Positions 1 to 11,220 of a stretch of 64,000 bases of DNA are shown piece by piece. The DNA is from Blastocladiella emersonii ATCC 22665. Taxonomy: Eukaryota; Blastocladiomycota; Blastocladiomycetes; Blastocladiales; Blastocladiaceae. Made by a program: the position numbers and the translations under genes. Under the pieces are notes generated by a model. That model had not been told where the DNA came from and did no database searches. It saw nothing but the letters and a program-made list of their open reading frames with translations. Each line of letters begins with the position of its first letter. The first letter of the stretch is position 1. The stretch spans positions 62,001 through 126,000 of the forward strand of contig JANHCV010000001.1 in the NCBI GenBank assembly GCA_025594325.1, in the 5' to 3' direction.

Positions 1-473
1 GCCTCCCTGCCTCCCTACTTGCATTGAGTGCCATGCATATGGCAAGACACCCCTTCTCCATTCCCCGCTACCCCATGCCACTCAACAACACCTGCATTCT
101 CATCCATACATACACCCCTTGCCACCCACCCAGGTCCTGCTTGCTACACAACCAAGCAAGGCTTGACCCATGTAAAACGCATGCGCGCGCGCGCGCTTCT
201 GCCTGCCACCAAGCACGCCCCCATTGTGGCAAATTGTGCATAGCACACAGAAAGAAAAAAAAAAAAGGTAGGTGCGAAAAGAGAATGAGGGAAGAGAATA
301 ATGATAGGACACATAAAAGACAAGAGAATACCAGGACAAGAACTAACTAAGAGAGAGAGAAAACAAACACAAGAAATATACAACAAAGTGAACAGAAGGG
401 CTTGTGAATGACAACTGAGAGAGAGGGAGAGAAAGCAAAGAAACAAAACGAAAAGAAAAAGAACAAATGAGGG

Positions 474-519
<46 letters not shown>

Positions 520-1740
520 AACAGCAAGAGAAGCAAAGGATGACAAGAAAGAAAACCATGAGTGAGTTACAAACAACCAGAGAATGGAAATGGAAATGCG
601 AAGAAGATGAAGAAAAAAGAAAATGAAGGGAGAGGGAGAGAGAGAAAAATAGAAAAAGCTAGTCTTGGATGCTTAAATGTTAGGGAAATGTAAAAGGAGA
701 AGCCCTCGCGGACCCCGCACTGCTGCTGCAATCCGAACCACTGGGACAGGTGTGAACTCTGCACCCCCAGTCAGCATCATGCACACAGGCCAGGCAGGTC
801 ATCATCAACTTTGTCCGCTCCACTCACTCACCACACACTGTCTGTGCATTTGACCCAAGCAAAGGCCTTGGGTGAGCCACTCACTCAACCTTCCACATAA
901 CTGACTGTCCTTGTGGTGTTGCTATTCACACAACATACCCAAGCATGCAAAGTGCCCAACGTGATGAACGTGCCCAATGCGCCAACGCACTGTTTTCTCT
1001 TACACTCTCTTCCCTTCCTCACTCCCACGCCCACACTGCCCACACTGCCCACACTGCCCCCACATTGTCAATCTGAAGCCCCGCCCCCCTGGTGCATGCA
1101 TTACACGTCATGTGGCACAGGTGTACAACAATTGGCCCCTGACAACGTTCCAGTGGATGGTGCGTGATTGAAACGCACGTCACTGCCATAGAGGAGGACA
1201 TGACAGTGGGCGCCTGCTGGCACTATAGCAGCTGCCCCCTCTCCCTGCCAACCAACCCACTCTCATGTTCCTGTCATGGGATGGATGCACCAATGCAGGC
1301 CATTGTGAATGGCCTGCCTGGTGGTTGGTTTACATGAGCTGAGAATGGGGCCTCATTGGGCAAGCATGGGTTAGGGCTGCCTCAAGAGGTGGCGGCTCTT
1401 CTCAATTGGACAAGACATGGGGTTTGATTTGGCCATGCGCTGTCCAATGCAGACAAAACAAAGGCCCCCTGCATACCCTGCATATCTGCAGATATTGCAT
1501 GCGTTAGGTGTTTTGCTTGAAGAAGGTGTTGCTGCTGCCTGTCCCCACCACCACCCCCTTCTGGCTTGTAGGATGCTGCTGGTTCCTAGCTTTGATGTTG
1601 TTTCTTTCTTTGTCTTTGTCTTTTTCTTTTTCTTTTTCTTTGTCTTTCTTTGTCTCTTATTTCTCTTTATATTTCAATTGTTGGGCCCCTCCCACAAGTG
1701 ATCAAAGTAAACGTTGCACAACAGTTGGCGCTAGGATCTG
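1..1740. other. Simple-sequence-rich intergenic DNA, no gene recognised
   Basis: This stretch is much less GC-rich than the host gene block and is dominated by purine/pyrimidine tracts, GA-rich runs (about 240-680) and a TTTCTTT-type tract (about 1610-1680). Open frames here are short, biased in composition and show no recognisable domain. I see no convincing coding gene before the tRNA at 1742. Confidence 0.6.
476..516. repeat. (TA)n microsatellite
   Basis: About 20 uninterrupted TA dinucleotides. It lies in a GA-rich low-complexity region and is translated as a Tyr/Ile run only in spurious frames. Confidence 0.95.
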
Positions 1741-1741
1741 C

Positions 1742-1813
1742 AGCGTCTTGGCGCAGAGGAAGCGCGCAGGGCTCATAACCCTGAGGTCGTAGGATCGAAA
1801 CCTACAGACGCTA
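1742..1813 (+). tRNA. Initiator tRNA-Met (CAT)
   Basis: A 72-nt cloverleaf can be drawn. The acceptor strand AGCGTCT pairs with AGACGCT followed by a discriminator A. The D arm is GGCGCAG...GCGC. The anticodon stem-loop is CAGGG-CTCATAA-CCCTG with anticodon CAT, and the T arm is GTAGG-ATCGAAA-CCTAC. Initiator hallmarks are visible: the A1:T72 first pair, G:C pairs at the base of the anticodon stem, and ATCGAAA in place of the elongator TTC loop. There is no intron. The A and B boxes are internal. It sits alone, just upstream of the transposon-rich block. Confidence 0.95.
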
Positions 1814-1828
1814 GCTGTTGCAACTCTC

Positions 1829-1839
1829 CTTTTGCTTTT
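1829..1839 (+). terminator. RNA polymerase III T-run downstream of tRNA
   Basis: Two TTTT runs in CCTTTTGCTTTTG lie about 15-25 nt after the tRNA 3' end, in the expected position for a pol III terminator. Confidence 0.6.
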
Positions 1840-2107
1840 GCGTCGCTCCGCCGCCATTTTGTAGCAGGGAGGGAAGGAGGGGGGGGGGTAGGCTGCAAGC
1901 GCTTGGTTGGGCAGGCAGACGTGCAAGACTTGGCCAATCCAAGATGCGTTCATGGTGAGCAAAGTAAGCCAACTGATCCTCTCTCATTCCCTTGGGGGGT
2001 GTATGTATGTATTTATCTATCTGGCTATCTATGTGATGTGATGTGATGACGACGTATCACTGTAGGTGAGAGATTTGAAAGCTTTCCAAGGAAGCGTGTA
2101 GTTGACT

Positions 2108-2410
2108 TAGAGTTGCCGCGCTCCCAGTATTGTGGACGCGATACCTGATACGGGAAAAGTTTTTTGGGCATGATACGATATTTGGCCCAGATTTTGCGTT
2201 CCTGGTGATACGAATACTGGGGACTTTTTTGCTACAAATCGCGATATTTCGGGCTCTGATACCAAAACTTGCGCGTTTTGGACCTGCCCGATACCAATAC
2301 CTGCACGTACAAAATCCGGGAGATACCGATACCTACAGACGAAAAGGTTGGTGATACCGATTCTTAAACTGTGGGGGATCAGGATATCAGTTGAAGCTAA
2401 GTATGGCAAG
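2108..2410. mobile_element. hAT-like left terminus with GATACC subterminal repeats
   Basis: The segment begins TAGAGTTGCCGCG, which fits the hAT terminal pattern (YARNG start). About 300 bp follow with repeated GATACC / GATACCGATAC / AATACC motifs, at least seven loose copies. It lies immediately beyond the 3' end of the hAT transposase remnant (2474-5666, minus strand), where an element end would be expected. The same terminal sequence occurs in inverted orientation at 13592-13604, again next to a GATACC cluster. Subterminal short-motif arrays are typical transposase-binding regions in hAT elements. The assignment as a terminus is inferred, because I found no matching 8-bp target duplication. 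Confidence 0.5.
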
Positions 2411-2473
2411 GAGACAAGTAGAAATTACTAAACTAAGACTAGGATTGGAATGAACAACGTAAAGAATAATCGA

Positions 2474-5400
2474 CTAGTTTCTCACAACAGCCGCAGCAGC
2501 TTCCTGGGCCTTGGTCAACGCGTTGGCAGCGGCGACCTTGTCCTGGAGCTCGAGCTTATTCAAGATCAGAGCGCGGAACATCTCAGGGCCAAGACGCGAA
2601 CGATTGTGTCGAAGCACGGCCCAACAGATGGAAAAAAGTCGCTCCACTCCAGTGGTTGTAGTTGGCACAGGAAGGAGATTGAGAGCAACGCGAGAAAGCT
2701 CTGGAAAGCGGTGCTCGTGATCCTTCCACCACTTGATTGGATCTTGCATGCGGAAGTCTCTTTTGTTTGCCATGTTGCAGTAGGCAATGTAGGCGTCGTT
2801 TTCGTCTGTTCCTGCAACCGGAGCGTCATCGTCGTAATCAAAATCGGGATCAAAGTCCTGCTCGATCCCCAGCGGAGCGACAACAGGCGTGATGGGGACA
2901 ATCCCATTGCTAACGCGAGCACGCATCTCGCTAAGTGGAGCATGCACGAATTTCGCGTAGTCAACATTAGCAAGACCCTGCTCGCGGTATTTTTTCATGG
3001 TTATCAAGCCTTGTCCAAAAGGGCTGAGCCACTGGGCGACATTAAAAACATCAGGAAGTCGCGCGTAGTGCTTGTTGAGAAGACCGTAAGCAGCGATCGC
3101 AGTAATAGCCACAATCACCTTTGGCGGCTGAAGACGCAATGTGAGCTGCTCGGTAATGCGAGGGCATGGACCAGGAGCGGTGTGGAGCGTCTTTTTCGAT
3201 GCCGCCTCCTTCTCGTCCTTAAGTTTACGAGCAGAACAGTGCGCGTCGGTTGCGCCCATTGGGACAACGTTGACTCCACTTGAGAGAGCCAAGGCGGCAT
3301 CCCGCTTTCTTGCAGCACTGCGAGTCACAGCGCTATCACGCAAGGGAGTCACAGGCGCAAGCTCCTCTAGGGGCTCCAAGTCAGATTCGTTGTCATTGCG
3401 CAAAGCCTCCTGATCACAAGCATCCTCGGGGGCAATATCCTTGGAGTCTGAATCAGCATCAAAGAGGTACTCAATTGCATCGTCCGACATGAGAAGGTTC
3501 ATGCTGTAGTCCTCGGGCGTGGAAGCAACGCCAAGTGCAGCAAGAATAACTTTCTCAAAGTGATTAAAGTCTGCAGGGTGGACATGCTGTCGCACGTGGT
3601 CCTTGAAAGCAGTGAAGATCTTTTCATAAGTGAAGATTCCATGTGGAAGGGTCCAGGAGTGACGCCCTCGTTTAGTTTCGCTGTGACGCCGTAGATTGAA
3701 CCAAGCAGGGCTGAGATCTCTGTGATGATCCCCCAGTCCTTCTCTTCAAGGTTGAGCTCCGGGTAGCAGTGCTTGGCATAGACGTCATCAATGGCACCGC
3801 GAAGCTGCAGAAGGCCAAGAAGCGAGTTATGAGTGCTGAACCAACGAGTCTGGACGTCCTTGACAACGCATAAGGTCTTCAAACCGTGAGCTTTAGCCGC
3901 CTCAGCAAGGTTCTTGCGGTAAGCAGACTGATTGTAAAGCACGCAAATGAGAGGCTTGAACTTGGGGCACACATGGTGCAAGATGCCAATGATCCGCTGC
4001 ACGGCGCGGTTGATACTGTGCTGGATGCAAAACACAAGCACAATGTGCCCGCCGCCATGCTGCTGCTGAAGAACCCGGAGAGCCGCCTTGTTGGCAGAAG
4101 CATTGTTGGCCGCAATGGCGAAGACCCAGGAGATGTCAATCTTGTAATCTTGGAGCAAGTCGACAATGACCTGGGCAATACCCTCGCCATCCTTGGCATC
4201 GGTTGGCACGAGATCCAAGAGGAGCCTGTAGCGTTGACAAACACTGTCAATCGTGATCATGAAGGAAACGCGGACACCTGGAGACGAAAGTGGTAACCGT
4301 TAGCATCGATGCATGTTCTGTTGGTAGGGTTGGGTGTGGGCTGGAGAAATCAGACCAGCTGGTCCGATTTCTCTAGGCGGCCCAAGGAAAATCAGACCGG
4401 CCGGTCCAATTTCTCCAGGTGGCCCAAGGAGCTGCAACACAGGTGAGAAAACGTACCCATGAAGGAGATGCCGTTTGTCGAGGTCCACCCGTCAATCAGG
4501 AGCGTGAGGTCTGAGTCCTACTTGGCGACGAGAGCGCCTTGGCGCTTGTGGACGTGCGCTCCCCCACCGAGAATGTTCTTGGACACAGTCGTGCGGTGTG
4601 GGATCTTGACGCCAGGGCAGATGGTCGCAATGAGCTTGCGGAACAAGACAGAATTGACGACCGAGATGGACTGGTCCTTGCCGCACAGGAACTCACTGAG
4701 CGCGGCGTCAAAAGCACTCTGCGTGACCAACGACACTTGACCTTGCGGCGGGACGCCAAACATGTCGTTCACCTTGTCCTGCGGCGGCACGTCGTCCATG
4801 ACGGCAGACTCAGCGGCAAGGTCCAAGTTGGCTCAAAGGTGTTGATGGTGGTCGTAGAACGGCTTGAGCTTGGGCGAGCTCTTGGCGATCTTGTTGTGGT
4901 GCGTCATCATGTGCTTGCCAATGTTGGACCAGCTGGTCTTGTTTGACATCTTGAAGGAGGCCTTGTTGGGGTTCAGGATGAGGCAGATCTTGCACACGGC
5001 GTGGTCCTCCTTGAACTGGCTGAACGCGTGCTCAATAGAGGAGTTGCGGAAGTCGTGGTCCCCGACTTGAAACCCGGGTTTCAGGTCATGTGACCGCCCA
5101 AAACCGGTTTTCACCGCGCCAGATCGCGGCGACCCGGACCTGAACCTTGAGCTTCCCGCTCGCCTCTCACCCCCCGCACCCCTAATATAACAAGATGGCA
5201 GCTGATGGAGCTCTCGTACTTGGTGAAATGGACCTCAACCTCGAGGACCTAGAAGCTCTCCGCGACCTGCTGGCCATGGCCGCAAGATCCGTTGGGCACG
5301 AGTTGCGGTGGTGGTGGTAGGTGTAGAACAGGTCCTTGAGCGCAGTGCGCGCCTGGGCCTCGGGCGGGGGGTTGATCACCGACTTTTTCACCACCCGCCT

Positions 5401-5666
5401 GCTACCCGCCGTCTTGGTGACCAGGCACAGGGTCGCCGGCCGCGGCGTGGGGTCGCTGGCCGCGGCGTGGGGGCGGCGGCGCTCCCACCACCAGCAGACA
5501 CGGCGTCGTTGTCGCTGAGCAGGATCACGTTGTCGCCGTTGTTGCTGGGCTGCGCGGGGTTCTCGGCCGTGGTGGCGCGATGCCGCTTGCTGCCGCTGGT
5601 GGCAAACGCAGCCATGATTGACGCTGGCCGCTTGGCAGGTGGGGTAGGTCGAGAGTTTCGTGACAT
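2474..5666 (-). pseudogene. BED-finger hAT-family transposase, decayed
   Basis: DNA-transposon transposase remnant read on the minus strand. The order is an N-terminal Ser/Pro/Ala-rich segment from about 5666, a BED-type zinc finger (about 5010-4880, CKIC...HMMTHH ligands), the transposase core (DGWTS, then LRVLQQQHGG and CIQHSINRAVQ), and a C-terminal hAT dimerisation region near 2740-2560 (DPIKWW...FPELSRVALNLLPVP). One intron is evident at 4278-4456, with a GTACGT donor, a GCTAAC branch site and a CTCCAG acceptor. It joins SFMG to VRVSFMIT in frame and contains a 42-45 bp repeat. The gene is broken by an in-frame TGA at 4833-4835, an in-frame TAG at 4518-4520, frame disruption around 5430-5470 and a frameshift near 3640. 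It is probably inactive. Family assignment is secure; exon detail at the 5' end is approximate. Confidence 0.85.
4341..4432 (-). repeat. Intronic 42-45 bp repeat units in hAT intron
   Basis: About two units of a sequence containing a GGTCCGATTT / AAATCGGACC palindromic core separated by a GGCCCAAGG spacer. They lie entirely inside the transposase intron. The same unit, in the same orientation relative to transcription, fills the second intron of the gene at 11221-13108 (12087-12230). Confidence 0.8.
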
Positions 5667-5729
5667 TGCAGTGGTGGTGGTGCAACTAGACCAAATACAA
5701 GTCGATCGTCAAGAGGTTTGAAAGTCAAC

Positions 5730-6344
5730 AGTTGGGCGAGAGGAGAGGTGGACTGCGCAGCGGAGCAGCGGGAGTGGGCGGGCTCGCGGACGGTGGCAGC
5801 CGCGGCCGCTCAATCGCCGAGATGATGTGCATTTTGCTCACGTGGCTCTCACATGATTACGTTGCAAGGCACGTCCCGCATGGCCGTGGCATGTACCAGC
5901 TCGCTCGGCCAACGCATCAAGCGCATCGTTCAGAACAGAACAGCGTGCAGGTGTACGCTAGGGCAGGAAGTCGCTGGTCAGCTCACTGAAGCAGTTGCAG
6001 CCTGCTGCTTGACTGCGCAGTGGTACCTCTCTGCACCCGCGCGCGCTGTGAGAAAGTCGTCACATGGAACGGCAGCGCCGCATCAAGCAAGCGAAGTTGG
6101 ACAGAGGCAAGGGTTGGAGTTGGATCAAAGCTGTGTGGTCACACGGCGCGTGGCGAGCTTGCGCCGCGAGCTTACCCTGGATCGCAAGGGCAGGATCAGC
6201 TTTGCACGATACGAGCAAAGATGCTCGTCCGTCCGCTTTACTACGGCGTGGGTCAGGACGCGGGCGATCAAGCGCAGCGTGAAGCTCGTGGTGCCTGGTT
6301 CGCTGCGCTGTGCAGGACGACGAGGGCATGCAACGACGTCATGA
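5730..6344. other. Intergenic segment, nothing recognised
   Basis: GC-rich sequence between the 5' end of the hAT transposase remnant and the minisatellite. Open frames in several phases show no recognisable domain or convincing splice structure. It may contain the transposase promoter, but no specific element is evident. Confidence 0.4.
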
Positions 6345-6830
6345 ACGTCGCATGCGGAGGAGCGAGTACATCGCGATCCGCGGCTGGATGCGAGCGAGCG
6401 TCACAAGGAACGGGTGTAGCGCGATCCGCGGCGAGCGTCACGAGGAACGGGTGTGGCGCGATCCGCGGCGAAGTGTGGGCGTCGCGAAGAACGAGAGCAT
6501 CGCGATCGGCGAGGTGCGGGCGTCGCGACGAACGGAAGCATCGCGATCCGCGGCTGGATGCGAGCGAGCGTCACGAGGAACGGGTGTGGCGCGATCCGCG
6601 GCGAGGTGTGGGCGTCGCGAAGAACGAGAGCATCGCAATCCACGGCGAGGTGCGGGCGAGCGTCGCGAGAAACGAGTGCAGCGTGATCCACGGCGAGACG
6701 CGGGCGTCGTGAAGAACGGTCACAGCGCAATCCACGGCGAGATGCGGGCGTCGCGAAGAACGAGAGCAGCGCGATCCACGGCGAGGTGCGGGCTTTGCGA
6801 AGATTGGTCGCGACGCGATCCGTGGCGGGA
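6345..6830. repeat. 42-bp minisatellite
   Basis: About eleven imperfect tandem copies of a roughly 42-bp unit built on CGCGATCCGCGGCGAGG, TGCGGGCGTCGCGAAG and AACGAGAGCA, with some copies carrying GCGTCACGAGGAACGGG. The unit length is divisible by three, so several frames on both strands stay open and produce Arg/Ser/Ala-rich repeat peptides. I regard those as artefacts of the repeat and not genes. Confidence 0.85.
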
Positions 6831-7910
6831 TGCACCGCGTGTGGCGAATGCGACGTGGTGTGCAGCATGGAGCGGGCGGTGATAGGGACGAGGTCAACGA
6901 GTACTGAGGGGCGAGGTTGGGCGAGCGGCAGGTGAGTGGGCGGCATGTGTGTGGAACGGAGTGGGAGCTGTGTAGCGCGCCATACGCGCCGTGCGGCGAC
7001 AGGCCGAGCGCCGCGCATCGCGCGCGTTACGCCACGAGGAACATTCGCGACTAGGAGTTGGAAACATCGAGGCGTCCGTGTTGCAGCGGGGTGGGGGAGG
7101 CGCGACTTATCGCGCGGCGGAGGACGAGAATGGATGTTGAATGGCGGTGCGTCAGTACAGCGGGTCGCATCGCGAGGAGCGAAGAGCGAGTACAGCGTGG
7201 CAGGCAGCGAAGGGAGGGGTTTAGCGAGGGGCGGGGGAGCTGGCTGGCGCGGAGCGGGTGCGAAGAAAGGGGGATGAGGGAGGCGAGGGGCATGGTGGAT
7301 ACGCTGAAGGGCGGGGAACGAGAGCACGGCGTCATAGAGGGAAGGTTGCAAGGGCAATCACGCGATGCTAGAGGAGACCAAAGTAGCAGTTCGAGGTCAC
7401 GCGCGCGGGTTGCACTGCGAGCGAGCCTTGGCGCCGGTCCGAGTGGGAGCGGCACAAATGTGGCAAGCGGCGCGCCAGGAGACAAGGCCTCGCGGGACGA
7501 GGCGATGGAAGCGCTTGTGTTCAAGTCGCACAGGCGGGCGGCGGCGCAGTGCAGCGAGTTACATGTTCAGATCATCGGAATACATGGCAGGCGGGATCGG
7601 ACAAGAGGAGAGCCGGAGCTGGTCGCGGGAGGCGAGCGCGCGTTGTCCAATCGACTGGGCGTGGGCGTGGGACGCGAGACGAAGATCGCGCGTCGCGGTG
7701 ATATGTGATCCCACGTGCGGGCGAATTCGCCACGTGGCGGCAGGCTTATCGTTTTCGCTCCACGGGGATCAACGGGCCAGGCTGGCGCCGAGCCGCCTGC
7801 CCGCCCTCGCTTGCTTGCCGCCGTGCACACTCTCCCTCCCTCCCTCCCGCCTCTCTTCCGCCCCCGCTCGCGCATCTTGGATCGCTCCCTCCCAGAACGT
7901 GCTCTTGACC
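6831..7910. other. GC-rich intergenic DNA, no supported gene
   Basis: Long open frames exist on both strands, but they overlap heavily, are rich in Arg/Ala/Pro and lack domains. A CCCTCCCTCCCGCC pyrimidine tract at about 7830-7860 just before the ATG at 7911 resembles the CT-rich 5' regions seen in front of other genes in this window and may be promoter/5' UTR of the next frame. Confidence 0.4.
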
Positions 7911-8339
7911 ATGGCATCGACACCCAACGCACCCGCCAGCCCGTCGGCGGCTTCCTTGGCCTCAACGCCGCCCGCGTTGCCCCGCCCAACGGCTTCCTTG
8001 GCCTCAACGCCGCCGTCGTCGCCGCCGCCGCCCCGTGGCCGCTCTCCCACCCGCGCCTCCTCACTGTCGCCGTCACCTGCACCCCATGCTGCGCGCCCCT
8101 TGCGTAAGCATCCGCCCATTGTCCAGTCTGAATCAGAGTCTTCGGACAGTGATAATGACGTTGACAAGGACGGTGCGCCAAAGATGCCTCCGCCCCCCTC
8201 GCCCACCGACTCGGCGATTGCCTCCTCGCCTGAGCCTCTGCGCGATGGAGCTGTCCGTGTTGGCGCGGGTGAGGTCGCTCTGCCCACCGCTACTGCCCCA
8301 CTAGGGGTGTGTGCGTTGCACACTCTGTCTCAGCAGTAG
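7911..8339 (+). CDS. Ser/Pro/Ala-rich hypothetical protein (142 aa), possibly a transposon-associated first exon
   Basis: I do not recognise this protein. It starts at an ATG in the context GACCATGG and is composed of Ser/Thr/Pro-rich repeats (LASTPP occurs twice, with ALPRPTAS and PPPRGRSPT between and after). An acidic-serine patch (SESESSDSDNDVDKDG) follows at about residues 75-90. The stop lies 31 bp before the end of the decayed Helitron coding remnant on the other strand, so the frame may have been truncated by an insertion. A similar Ser/Asp-rich acidic patch occurs in the remnant at 17660-18838. It may be the N-terminal exon of a transposon accessory gene, or not a real gene. Confidence 0.3.
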   Translation: MASTPNAPASPSAASLASTPPALPRPTASLASTPPSSPPPPRGRSPTRASSLSPSPAPHAARPLRKHPPIVQSESESSDSDNDVDKDGAPKMPPPPSPTDSAIASSPEPLRDGAVRVGAGEVALPTATAPLGVCALHTLSQQ

Positions 8340-8370
8340 GCGACTCGGCTGGCTGGCAAATGACTGAACA

Positions 8371-10897
8371 TCAAAGTCGAGTTGACGGGATGTGGTCCGT
8401 CTTGCTTGAGGGAAGCAGTTTTGCTAAGTCGAGCATGCGCCAGTCGCTGTCGCCCTGACCGCTGCTCTTAACAACGAGCTGCCGCCAAAGGAGTGGTCCG
8501 GTTGTGGAGGGCTTGCGGACGAGATCAACGCACTCGAGGTCAAAGATTTCGTTGGGTTGGAGATCGAGGCGACGCGCGTGTTTCGCGGCGGCCATCAAGT
8601 TCCACGCGTCGCGCACCGAGTTCTGCGCCGTGATGAGGACCTGGTCGCTCCAGTCGTTGAGCTGGCCTGGGTGCTGGCCCAGTACGACGTCTGCTCGCCG
8701 CGAGCCGAGGTACTCGATCACGCGCTGCGAGACGATGCAGTTGCGCAGGTCTTGGAGCACGTTGAGGAAGCTCGCGTCGCCCGACTGCCGCATCTGCTGC
8801 ACGTGGAAGAAGACCGAGTCAGAGGCGAGCCACTGATCGCGACCAATGTTGGCGTCAGTTGGAGTTCTGCTGACCGCTGGCCGCTCCTTGCGCTTGGACG
8901 CGCGCTTCTTCTGCTGCTGCTGCTGCTGCTGCTGAGGCTCGCCGTCGACCTGCATCAAGTCGCCATCATGAGCTGCATCCACCTCGGGTTCGGGTGCGCG
9001 TTTGACCGGCTGCTCAGATGGAACCGTGAGTGAGCGGGCCATGACGAGCTCGAACTGGAAAAAGTCGCCAAACGCGAGGACGTGCAGGCCGCCAAACGGA
9101 CGATGGTCGCGGCTCGGGTATAGCGCGTCGAAGCGCAAGTGCATTGCGGCGAACAGCTTGGCGTCGACCATGGAGATCTCGTCGATGAGGACAAACTTGA
9201 CGGGGCGGAACGACGCCTCGAGCTCGGCCTTGGCTTTGTCGCTCATCGGCTTGGTCGCCGAGACGATGGTACCGATACCACACATCAGCGTTGCCACGCT
9301 AGATGGCATTGAGCGTTGACTCGACGTGCTCAACGACGCGGCGCTCCTCAACGTTGAGCCCTTGAAGGTACGGAGCGAGTTGCTCCTGTCGCGCGAGCTG
9401 CACCCGGACGGCTGGCGGTGCGACACCACCGTCTGCTTGAACAAGTTGAGCGCGAGGTGGCTCCGCCAAGCGTTCTGCAGCAAACCGACGGGCATCCTCG
9501 TCGGCCTTTCTGGCCAGATCGGCGTAGTTGGCGAGTTGCGCGAACCATGCCGGATCCGAGTCGACCTTGAGCAGCTGCTGGCAAAGCTCGAGTAGCAGGC
9601 ACGGGCGCGTTCGAGTTTGAGAGCAGTCCGTAGTGTACTGCCGACATGAGGAGCATGGCCGCGTGCTGGTCGTTCTGGGAGATGATCGAGAGGATCTCGT
9701 GCAGGAAAGCGTCTTTGCCGTGAGCTTCTTGCGCGATGCCGACTGGCATGATCTCACCGTCAGCCTCGTCGTCGTTACCCATGCCAGTACCGCCGGCGCG
9801 TCGAAGGTCGACCTGCTTGGGCGTCGCGCTGTTGTCGGCCTCCGAATCGTCGACCAGCTTGCCGGGTGACGTGTCCACGTAGTCGCGGAAGTTGTTGATC
9901 CACCGGAGCCGGTCGCTGCCCTGCTCGAGCGTGCTTTTGAAGAGATCGAGCGTCTGCGACCACGTCTCGCCGCGAGCCGGAGCCACCTTGTTGATGGCGC
10001 GGAACGTCTTGAACAGGATCATGGAGATCATGGCGCGCGACTCGGTGCTGCCGATATCTGACGACTGGCTGACCTGCTTGTTGAGCAGCGGCACGGGAAC
10101 GACCTTGGCCGCGCGCATCGCGACGACGAGCTTGCCGACTGCAGCATGGGTGCCGCGGAACTTGTACCGCGGCTCGGCGTGGCGACCGCGCTTGGCGCGC
10201 GGCATGTTGCCGTTGTCCGCATTGTTGTCGGGCACGGACTGCTGCGAGCGGTTCGTCGTGGGCTTGATGGGCTCCACGCGACAGCACCAGACAAAGTCGT
10301 AGAGCGAGATCGACTTGAGCTCGCTGGGCCGGTGCATGTAGTGGTCGCTGATGGTGACTTTGTCAGTGATTGGGCGGTTCTCGAACGTGATGCGCTCGTC
10401 GTCGTTCTTGTCGTCCTCCTGCTCGAGCTCGCGTTCATTGTCGACTGCCGCGGCGCCATCCTTGCCGACGCGCTGCGCGTCAGTTGTGTTGCCTGATGCG
10501 TCCGAGCCCGCCGCGTTTGTGACCATGCGCAGGAACTGGTAGAGCGGGCCGTGGGCGAAGATGTACGTCGTGGAGACCCACGTCTCCTCGCCCTTGCGGA
10601 TCAGGTCAAGCGCGATCTGCTGCCCGTTGATCTCACGCGACGTGGTCAAGCGGTTGACGAGGCCGCGCAGAATGGAGCTGATGGAGAGCTGGAGCGTAAC
10701 TTCTTGGCGCGCTCAAGGGGGGCGTACGTGCTGTAAGAGTATGGCGGCACCTTGGCGACGTAGTTGGTGATGTGGTACATGACATTTGCGGGGTTGAAGC
10801 CAAGAAGCAGAAAACCAGATCTCAGGCTTCCTTCAGAGCTCCATGTAACGCGAAGAAAATGGACACAGAGCGCTTCAAGAGAAGGATATCTGAGCAA
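8371..10897 (-). pseudogene. Helitron Rep/helicase, decayed (Pif1-like helicase part)
   Basis: Minus-strand remnant of a rolling-circle transposon protein. From the 5' side, 10897-10650 encodes NPANVMYHITNYVAK, followed by TSREINGQQIALDLI and ETWVSTTYIF (10649-10540), typical of the region between Rep and helicase in Helitron proteins. A linker follows, and then a Pif1-family helicase portion with the DEAD-like Walker B LIDEISMVDAKLF (about 9205-9165) and GDFFQF (about 9080). A poly-Gln tract at 8912-8936 interrupts the helicase. Frame changes occur near 10650, near 9620 and near 9300. The Walker A P-loop expected just before the Pif1 Walker B is missing, because the sequence jumps from VEERRVVEHVES to the Walker B region. 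No HUH Rep motif is visible. It is inactive. Confidence 0.85.
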
Positions 10898-11023
10898 AAA
10901 AAACAGTCAAAGAAGTGAATTCACGATTGTGATGAACACGGGGGTAGGGAAGAAGACGAAAGACAGAAGTGGATCAAATCGGTCATGACTCCGCTAGATG
11001 ATGCTTTCTATGGTGCCAACCTT

Positions 11024-11208
11024 GTTGCATAGAGTTACAGGATAGATTGTATCAGAGTATTTAGAGAAGAGTGAGGAGAAGATTATTCGAGCGCGACCGA
11101 GACGCGTTGCGACGCGTGTTGATGGGAGTGGCAGAAAAGTCAGGCGTGCCAAATGGCCCAGCTTGAGCGCGAATTCAGCTCCACAGAAACTCAGCCTACT
11201 GCTGAGAA
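11024..11208. repeat. Dispersed ~185-bp repeat, copy 1
   Basis: This segment, ending 12 bp before the ATG at 11221, matches 16643-16827 in direct orientation. The last ~115 bp (from CGACCGAGACGCGTTGCG to CTACTGCTGAGAA) are almost identical, and the first ~70 bp have diverged with small indels. Here it forms the immediate 5' region of the 512-aa gene. In the second copy it is followed by a Helitron-type 3' hairpin and CTAG. Confidence 0.9.
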
Positions 11209-11220
11209 CCTGCTGGTGCT

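Noticed and set aside
6401-7357. Long minus-strand open frame (318 codons) and plus-strand frames over 6020-6882
   Set aside because: They are kept open by the 42-bp minisatellite, whose unit is divisible by three; composition is Arg/Ser/Ala-rich with no domain and frames overlap on both strands.
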